Of a DNA stretch of 64,000 nt, positions 55,901 through 64,000 are shown one piece after another (the stretch's first letter is position 1; every line of letters starts with the position of its first letter). The position numbers and the translations under genes are program-made. Location: assembly GCA_034509495.1 (NCBI GenBank), contig CM067522.1, positions 16,684,385 to 16,748,384 of the forward strand, written 5' to 3'. The stretch comes from Acestrorhynchus altus. Its lineage: Eukaryota > Chordata > Actinopteri > Characiformes > Acestrorhynchidae. The notes under the pieces were generated by a model, which had not been told where the DNA came from, did no database searches, and saw only the letters and a list, made by a program, of their open reading frames with translations.

Positions 55901-57068
55901 AAGGCCTGCACGTTCTCTAAACGTTAGCTCGTTAGTTTAACAAAATGTAAGGCACAGTGGTTCTGTTCACATACTTCGCTCAAATATTAAAGAGGTTTAT
56001 GCCATTAATACTTTTGTTTTATATTGTAAATCCCGTGTATGTGTGTTATATGTGTATTTTAGTGGTGTATTTAGAGGCAAATTGTGTCAGAATCACTAAA
56101 ATTCTTTGTTCATGTAACAAAAAAAAAATGCTGCATAGGGCAACCAGCTTCACGATGATGTAAATAAACAAATGATTTAGGAGGTCCCTGGTGTATATGG
56201 AATTTTCCTGGTTTGTTAACTGAATCCCACCGTTCCAACTCCCCCGGCCCTGATGCCAGACACACGGCTCTGAATACAGTGCTCTGATTGGTAGGAGGAA
56301 TGTCCTCTTAAAGCTCTACTGTCCTCCTCATCGAGCTCATGCCCAGGCTCCAAGAACAACACTTGGCAGGGCTTTAGTCTGCGGTGAAGAGACAGGAGCG
56401 CTCCTGTTAGTACGGAAAAGAGAACCCTGAGTGGGCGAAAAGAAAAAAACCCAGACTGTTCTTGGCACACTCTTACTGTCAAGGATCCCCGCAAATGTCT
56501 CTAGATTCAGTTCATCATCGAGCTGAAGCAAAAGCAATAATCAAGACTGTAGAGCTGAATGACATTTATTATAAAACACTGTCAAATATGAATTTCCTCC
56601 GTTTAAATTATGAAGGTGTCAATTTATATCAGTTGTGTTGATCTGACGATGGGTTTTTCATTATTCATCAAATCCATCAATATAGTATTGAAATTTTATG
56701 GGTCCATCAGAGAAGACATGTACATTTTTGAGTGGTAAGACTTTTCTTTAGCATTTTTATTTCTTCAGCATCTTCAGACGTGTCTACTTTGCTTTCTGAT
56801 GAATGACACTTTGGTTTCTGTCATGAATAATAGCAGACATGTCAATCTAGAAACACGTTAAATCTTATTTTTACAATCCTCAAAATGTTTATTGATAACC
56901 ATGCGATACATTTCTACCATCAAAATCATTAACAACAGCCATTTTTGCTACTGTAAATATTCTTCTGGTAACCATAATCAGTTCATAACAGTTACATCAA
57001 ACCCGAAATTCAACTGAAGTTCTTTAATCACTGTCTACAACATACATTGCAAGTGGCAATCATGTTAT

Positions 57069-57370
57069 AGGTGTTGGTTGCTAAGGCGTTGCTATGGTAT
57101 AGGAGTTGGTTGCAAAAGGGTTGCTGGGTGGTTGCTAAGGTGATGCAATGGTATATGATTTGGCTGTGAAGGTGTTGCTGGGTGGTTGCTTAGCTGTTGC
57201 TATTGTATAGGAATTGGCCACAAAGGTGTTGCTAGGTGGTTGCTAAGGTGTTGCTATGGTATATGATTTGGATGTGAAGGTGTTGCTGGGTGGTTGCTTA
57301 GCTGTTGCTATTGTATAGGATTTGGTTATGAAGGTGGTTGCTATGGTGTAGGAGTTGATTATGAAGGTGA
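57069..57370 (+). repeat. Minisatellite, about 58-base unit
   Basis: Five to six imperfect units of the form ggtgttgctgggtggttgct, then aaggtgttgctatggtatat, then gatttggatgtgaa. Two unit types (ctaaggtg and cttagctg) appear to alternate, suggesting a two-unit higher-order repeat. Confidence 0.8.
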
Positions 57371-58399
57371 CATTCTAGTGCATCTTTAACAGAATGGCTT
57401 ACATTCAAAATATTAAAACAATTCAAATTTGAATAGATTAATGAATATAAATGGAGTTTAAATTTTTAATGCAATTATCAAAAACCTTTTCCACAGTAAT
57501 TTTTTGATATGCACTAGTATTTTATCTGAATAGCAATATGATATATGATGCAAAAATACAATGTGAAAAATTGGAGTTTCCATTGAAATCCATTGTTTAA
57601 CTTATTTAAAGATGTGAAAATTCTTCATTTAAAAGTGGATGTTACGGATATTTCCAAAAGACTTGAACGACAATTGCAGAGGATTTTTACACCCGATTTT
57701 CTGTATTTAAGCCTTTAAAATAGTCATTAATTAATGCGGGACTGTCCTTTTCTTCTGGGGGAGGCCTGTAGAGCAGAGACCCCCTGCCCCGATGTCATAT
57801 CAGTATACTGCTCAGCTTACAGTTGTGTGATGTAAAGTAATTGAGTAATCGTGACAGTCACAACATTATTATTGGAGGTCATTTGAAGCAGGTCTGTTAG
57901 GAGAAAGCAGTTAAGCCTGTGGTTTGCAGATCTGACCTGGCTCTTCGTCAAGCACAGCCATTAGCAGGTACTGTGATTTCCACTCTTCCAAAGGAAATGA
58001 CATTTTCAGAACTTAATCTCAGCTCTACATTAATGTGGCCATTACTTGCTTGGCAGATGGAGAGCAACTGCTTATGAAATCGGGGGGGGGAATGTACAAG
58101 AGCTCTCAGATCTAGGATCAGCTAAGAACAACTCATGTCCTACTGTAGGTGTACTTGAGTGGAAATAGAGGATGGTTCTGATGAAATGCACCTGTATGGT
58201 GAAATGACACTATGAAACATTGTAAAGCTTCTCTGGTAGCGGCATAATCCCAAAAAGATGGAAAGGAGTGCGGGGTGTATACAGGGTCTGTGCACACCCC
58301 TGCTATGGACTGCTGTGAGAACTCAAATAGAGTTTGGTGCTGTACATTAATGACAGAGTGGCCTTGTTAGAGAAGTGGCCTATAATCAGTTTGGACTAA

Positions 58400-58500
58400 G
58401 ACCGATGAAAATTTCCATCTATCCGTCTGCTTCTTTTTCTGGTTATGGCCACGTCACGGTGGCTCCAGAGCCTACTTGGAATCACTGAGCGCAAGGCAGG
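58400..58500 (+). repeat. Dispersed teleost repeat fragment
   Basis: Contains ccatctatccgtctgcttct and ggagcctacttgg-like sequence (ccagagcctacttggaatca), resembling the opposite end of the repeat type seen at 12943-13150. Confidence 0.4.
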
Positions 58501-58859
58501 GACAGCCCTGGTGAAGGCCCTATGAGAACATTTTGATTAATTTTAGCAGGCTTGGCCAGTTTTCCAAACAGAAATTACACTTATTCTTGGATGAAACTGT
58601 TATTAGTGGTGAATTACATTGGAAATGCTGTTTATTCTATTTAGTGTATGTCTACGAAGAATAAATATGGGTAAGGGAACCTGGGCTGGAGAATATTAAT
58701 TGATTATTTATTATTAGAGACAATTATGAAATGGAATATGGAATATACATCAATCAAATAACCCAGCAGTGATTTCAATAATGAATCACGTCATCAAAGG
58801 CCAAACAAAATAAGGGACTGAACAATAACAAACCAAGCATGGTCTTTCATACATTCCAC

Positions 58860-59450
58860 ATTTAGATTGTGAGCTCTTGAGATGGCAGCAGTATGCGGAC
58901 TGGTTGCAGGACCTCATTAGGACCTTAACATAAGGTGGTCAAAGTGCCAGTAATGAAGACAGAAACTGAAGCCCACATCATGACACCATGCCTTCTGAAC
59001 GTGTGATGGAAACAAACCGTGTTCCCTCCACATATGGATTTATTGGTCCTCTCCACAAAGACAAAGGCAAGACACATCACTGAAGATGACCTACTGCCAT
59101 TCTATTGGTTCCATGACAGTCTGGTCTGGTCATGTTTTGCTGTCGTGGACGTGTCAACATGCTGTGACATTCATACTACCAGAATAATGGGGTCATATGC
59201 ATCTCTGACCACCTCCAAATGTGGTTTGAGTCATTGCATCACAATGCATCCTTGAGACACTTGGTACCCCATTCACCCCTGTACCTGTACTTGTTCTGAA
59301 TGAATCCATGACTCTCTGGTACGACATCGTGCTTTGCTGTCCAGGATGTATCAAGATGCTTTGGCATTCACACTAAAAAACCAAGAATAATAGCAAAGCA
59401 AACATGGTCTTTCCAACAAGTAGCTTTATGTTATAATTATGTCTGGTATA
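58860..59450 (+). repeat. Unnamed repeat, copy A
   Basis: Contains gctcttgagatggcagcagt, ctattggttccatgacagtc and tctctgaccacctccaaatg, each with a counterpart at 60280-60640. Part of it (tttgctgtcgtggacgtgtc, 59138) recurs in changed form at about 59330, suggesting a further internal duplication. Confidence 0.6.
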
Positions 59451-60279
59451 CTTCATATATTCCAGAGGTCAGAGCTTAGCTGGATCACCATGATAGGGTC
59501 CTTTACATTTTGCCCCCTTTTTCAGTATGAAACTGTTCTCACACACTTAACCCCTTATTCATATTTCTTTCTGAAGATTGATGTGAGATGTCCATTGTTG
59601 AGCTCGTTTTAGAAAAGGACATTCTGACTAGCCTTTCAGTCTGTGGATGACTTGCATGCTCAACACCTCTGCATTCATCAGGGCTTGGTATGTGCATTTT
59701 CCTGCTATAATGTAGCTTATGGACAGAGAACTGGGACTCAGTCTCCATTCACAAGCCTCAGCCAGGCTGACCTGCAGACGGAGCTGTCACCACTTCACTT
59801 GAAAGGGTCTGCAGGGCAGCAGGTCAGGGGAACTGACGAATTCCTTTAAAGAACCATTATGGGGCTACTGAAATGGCACCAAAGCTTTCCCCCAGTCTAC
59901 ATCTGCATTTACTATCAGAGAGTGTGATTACCGTCCGCAACTCCATACAACAAAGTGATACTGGATATAATGGTCTATAATGGTCCATCTGCAGACATGT
60001 AGTACTGCACTCTCAGTCCCAGATATCCGTGTTAAGGTCCTGATTTACATGTTTATTGTACTACAGAAGCAGTGTCTCTTAGTATGAAGTTGAGTATAAC
60101 ACAACATGCCAGACTTCTTAGAATGGAATTGTAGGGGCTTCTTATGGTGTCCTGTGATGATCCATTCCATGCAGCTGGAATATTCTCACTTGGTTTCAGA
60201 TTTTGTGGTAGGAGTGGAGTCTTGATGGCACGTCCAATAGAACTCCACACATTTTCAATCGGGGATAGGTCTAACGATG

Positions 60280-60640
60280 CAAGCTCTTGAGATGGCAGCA
60301 GAATGTGGACAAACCACTGCTCGCAGAACCCGCTGGGCTGTCAAAGTGTCTGTAATGAAGACCAAGGTGATCTAGTATTGTATGAAATTGCACCTCACAA
60401 TCAGTGCCTCCACATGTGGATATATTGCTCCTCTTCAACAGGACAAAGACAGCCTACTGCCATTCTGAGTGGTTCCATGACAGTCTGGTCATTGCATCAG
60501 TGCAGTTGTCCTATGCGTCCTAGGTTGAATCACACTACACATACAATGTGCTCATATGCATCGCTGAACACCTCCCAATATGGTTTGAGTGATCAGATTA
60601 CAATGCACATTTAAGGTTGTATCTGGGTGGTGTTTCCATG
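60280..60640 (+). repeat. Unnamed repeat, copy B
   Basis: Contains gctcttgagatggcagcaga, gagtggttccatgacagtct and cgctgaacacctcccaatat, in the same order and strand as copy A. Neither copy has an intact long frame. The family is unknown to me and is probably a decayed DNA transposon. Confidence 0.6.
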
Positions 60641-61540
60641 CTCTTCCTGTGTCTGCGTGGAGACTACGGTTTCTCACTGCAAAAACAGTGTCCTGTCCTT
60701 GGTGACCCCCACCCTTTGTGGTAAATGCAGTCCTCCAAATGTGAAGAGGGTTGATTGTAAAGTGTCCTTGGCTACATAATTGTAACTTTCATTCATTCAG
60801 TGCGTCCTTGAGACACCATGCACCCCATGCACACCTGAACTTTGTGATCCACTGGCCTCTTCTTGGGTCAGATTGGGTCACCTAAGACTAAGACTTAAGT
60901 TGTAGCATTAGGATAGCGGCTGTATCTGTTTTTGTATTTAGTATTTTGTGTGGATTAGGTGTTGGACCTGGAAAGCAGCTGAACTTTACATTCTTGGCAG
61001 ACTGTTTTCTCTTGTAGAACAAGAAGATGGTGTGAAATCTGGAGATGTGGAACATTAGTGGTGTGACAGTGATAATGAGCTGTAAATTTACAGGGTGTAC
61101 TGGCTGAGCTTTCTCTCCCAGAGCGCCATCTTGAGATCCCTTTCAGCCCGTGTGCTCTGACATGAATCACTGCGTCCCAGAGGAGTCTGGGAAAGAAACT
61201 AGAGCTTGTTTTCATATCCATTTCCTTCTTGTCACTGATTTTTCTGTAACAGACGTTTTTGTTTGACAGCCTCGAGGTCCCCAAAGACACTGGTTCTGAT
61301 TTGCTCAGGGTTTCTGTTCCTTTCTGGCTTCATTCTGCATCCTCAAATTTCGACAGGTTTGCTTGTAACTCCATACGTAACGATTGGCTTCTAATACTGG
61401 AAATGCTCCAGTTCCATGGAAGGATTATTGGCACTACCAGGACTGATGGTGAATAAAAGCTTGGTGTGACAGCTCTTCCCTGGAGAACTGAATGTTATTA
61501 CATCTTTGTCAGTTTAATAAACTTTACTAATCTTTCTCCC

Positions 61541-62115
61541 AGTGACCTACATACATGATCACACGTAGAATAACAAACTTTAAGGCCTATTTTAATCTAA
61601 CCATCATGTGTGATGAGTCAGCGAGTAATCCCAGTTTAAATGCAAAAGGAGCTTCCAGCGCATGTTTACTGCTCTGTCCATGAGTACATGCTTAACGTGT
61701 CTGCATGCAGACTCAGACTGATCAGCGAGAGGGGGCGGGGCTAATGATCTCACTCACCCTGATACTGCATTATAGAGGAAAACATAAATGAAGGGTCTGT
61801 TTGCTCATTTTCTTTGCTCACACAGTTTCAAAATTAGAGTCCTGAGAAGGGATAATACTGACACGTAAAATCAACACCTCAGGTTTCTAAATAATAAAAC
61901 CTAGGCAAATTTTTGGATCAAAACCTGGTCAAATTCATCAAAATATTTAAATTCTGTTTAAATGTACATCTCAAATGATGACAAATTTGAGTAGTCTAGG
62001 ATCTCCTGAAAATAACAATATCAAGTATGTGTGAGTTTCCTATAAATACTTAAAAAATAAAATAAAATAAACATAAAGAATTATCCCAAAAAAATTAGCC
62101 TATAGTTCTGAAGGT
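61541..62115 (+). repeat. Interspersed repeat, copy 2 of 2
   Basis: Longer relative of 53997-54420, sharing cccagtttaaatgcaaaagg, gcatgtttactgctctgtcc, gagagggggcggggct and aaatttgagtagtctagg. Confidence 0.7.
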
Positions 62116-62189
62116 TAAACCAATTTTGTTCATTCAAGTTCATGCCTCCACCAAGTGCATACATCCACTATTGTCTGGCAGTCTTAGAT

Positions 62190-62960
62190 ACACTATATGT
62201 CCAAAAGTATCCCAATACCCCTTTTCATAAGACAATTTAGCCACTTCAAGGTGTATCAATCACTGGTATGCTTACAGTATTTACATTTACACTCTAATAA
62301 TCTCCAGAGAAAAGCAATGCCAATAGAATGGGACACTCTGGAACAGCTGCACATTAGCCCAAGATCCCCATTTCCAATCTCAAGCATTGTATAGATCAGT
62401 GATCTTCAACCCTGGTCTTAGAGGCACCCCTCCCCTGCACATTTCAGAGCTTTCCATGGTCCCAGCACACCTGATTCAACTAATCATCTTATTAACAAGC
62501 CCTTCAGCATTGCAGGGGGGATGTTAAAGCAGGGAATTCACAAATTTGTTAAGGACAAGGGTGCCTCCAGGACCAGGATTAGGAAACACTGGCATAGAGG
62601 GTACAAAAGCCTCCAGCATTGGGCTGTGAAGCAGAGGAGCTGTGTTCTTTTGATGCATGGACTCAGTCCAATAACTGGAATGAGCAGGATGGATCCATAA
62701 CTAATCACCACGTAATCAACATCTCACAGCAATGTTCCAACATCTAGTGAAAAGCCTTTCCAAAAATATACAGGCCCTTACTGCAGCAACACATGGACTT
62801 TACAGTCCAAAAGTACATTACTTTTCAGAAAATACATTGGATGCTCAAGTGTCTGCAAATGTGTCGACATGTAATGTACTTGAATGTGTTAGAGATGCTT
62901 ATATGAATTTTATATTTCATTTCAGGTTGTTACCAAGCATTATTACATCTGTGTAGACAC
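62190..62960. mobile_element. TATGTCCAAA-type element interrupted by a MITE
   Basis: The left end is cactatatgtccaaaagtat. Interior sequence (gcaatgccaatagaatggga, cagcattgggctgtgaagca) is the reverse orientation of the copies at 29640 and 40128. The right boundary is unclear. It contains the MITE at 62397-62591. Confidence 0.6.
62397..62591. mobile_element. hAT-like MITE nested in a TIR element
   Basis: Ends are cagtgatcttcaaccctggt and the inverted complement of cagtgtttcctaatcctggt. Flanks gtatagat (62389-62396) and gcatagag (62592-62599) form a degraded 8-bp target duplication (6 of 8). Non-coding. Confidence 0.75.
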
Positions 62961-64000
62961 TACAGCTGTTTCCCACTGACGCCTGCAAATCCAGCCTCCA
63001 AAACAGTATATCACTATATTTGGATCCAAAGTGGAATCTGCAGACCTCCATCGCCTAGAAGGTTGTTCCTGTTGTGGGTTGAGAGTGATGGGACAACTGC
63101 AGGGAATCAAATGAAATGTGTTTTTTAGATGCAGGGCAGATGTAGGAGTCTTACCCGACTACATAGGGACTTCATAAATACTGTTATAGTAATCCCCATA
63201 ATTACTGTTGTTAATTTTCCAGATCTTCAAATTTTCTAGTTTTTGATGAAGCCCCTTAGATGATTAGCAACAGGCATTCAGGATTACAATCCAGACACCT
63301 TGATTTCTAGACTATATTGCAATATGTTCTGTTCACAGCATGGTATATACTGTACATTACTGTACATACAGTATCAAAATCATCTGGGATTTGGTTGATG
63401 AATGATGGTGATAAAAATATGAATGGAATTACTGGCTGCGTTTCAGGACTGTGATTAGAAATGAAATCTACCTGTTGAGCCACAGTTCACCGTTTATGAG
63501 CTTTCAATGGAGAAAGTGTTGAGGGGTTTTGGGTTTCTGTCGAATCCAGTCACTCCACCGTATTCAAATATTATTCTCCCTGGAAAGAGGAAATAAAAAG
63601 TGTTTTAGGAGGATCCGTTTAAATGAAGGAGAATGTTGGGAATCTGAAACAGAATGGCCTTTGTGTGGAAATCTTAAGAGTCCGAGTTAGACGAGGTTAA
63701 TGAATTGCTCTGCAGAGAGTGGAGATACAATAGCAGAGATGAAGACCCATCCAGCTGACAGGTCAGATTCCATGTGCATATCCGTAGACTGTGATCTACT
63801 GTCTCTGCCACTCGACTGAAACCTGCAGTTTGTTACAAAGGTCACTTCTTAGTGATCATCCTAGAGAGCTCTGACTGATCTGAAACGTTGGATGGTGGCC
63901 AGTTCTGGGCCACCATAACCTGGCCCATGAAAGGACATTATATTGAACTATGACTTATTTATATTTCTGACTAATAAATGGATATGGGCCAACTGTGAAA
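62961..64000 (+). other. Terminal intergenic stretch
   Basis: I see no open frame of note, splice-flanked exon or recognizable repeat in the last kilobase. Confidence 0.6.

Noticed and set aside
56216..56537. Two overlapping minus-strand frames of 92 and 66 codons
   Set aside because: They overlap in different frames, show no recognized motif and are not flanked by convincing splice sites.

Overview
The window is vertebrate, almost certainly teleost, genomic DNA. It is AT-rich, with short exons in long introns and with classic GT/AG splice sites. It also carries a dense mix of fish-type repeats: Tc1/mariner remnants, hAT-like MITEs, tRNA-derived SINEs and (CA)n, (CT)n and (ATT)n arrays. Several repeat families resemble ones I associate with otophysan fishes (characins, catfishes and relatives). 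That finer placement is inference from memory.

One gene dominates. Bases 190-42497 on the + strand carry the 3' half of a neuronal voltage-gated calcium channel alpha-1 subunit of the Cav2.2 (N-type, cacna1b) class. I could place 25 coding exons by hand, counting a 6-base microexon and two alternative versions of one exon. All splice phases agree. Using one version of the alternative exon, the joined reading frame is 3411 nt (1136 residues plus stop). It runs from the repeat III S2-S3 loop through repeat IV, the EF-hand, the pre-IQ/IQ calmodulin-binding region, a His-rich tract, a RIM-BP-type proline motif and a C-terminal D-E-W-C ending. Exons for repeats I and II and the start of III lie upstream of the window. 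The C-terminal tail identifies Cav2.2 rather than Cav2.1 or Cav2.3. I cannot tell which teleost duplicate (ba or bb) it is.

Two regulatory splicing features of mammalian CACNA1B are visible. The first is a 6-nt microexon in the IVS3-S4 linker (19355-19360, Thr-Ala here, Glu-Thr in mammals). The second is a tandem pair of 97-nt mutually exclusive exons (25296-25392 and 26163-26259) matching exons 37a and 37b. The last exon keeps both presynaptic scaffold motifs but lacks a block shared by mammalian Cav2.1 and Cav2.2 tails.

The stop codon at 42495-42497 is followed by a probable 5-kb 3' UTR ending near 47.51 kb. There an AATAAA at 47491 is followed by a GU-rich stretch. From about 47.5 kb to the end the window is repeat-rich intergenic DNA with no gene I can identify. 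The exception is a possible isolated signal-peptide exon at 48865-48985. No bacterial-type systems, CRISPR arrays, rRNA genes or functional tRNA genes were seen.
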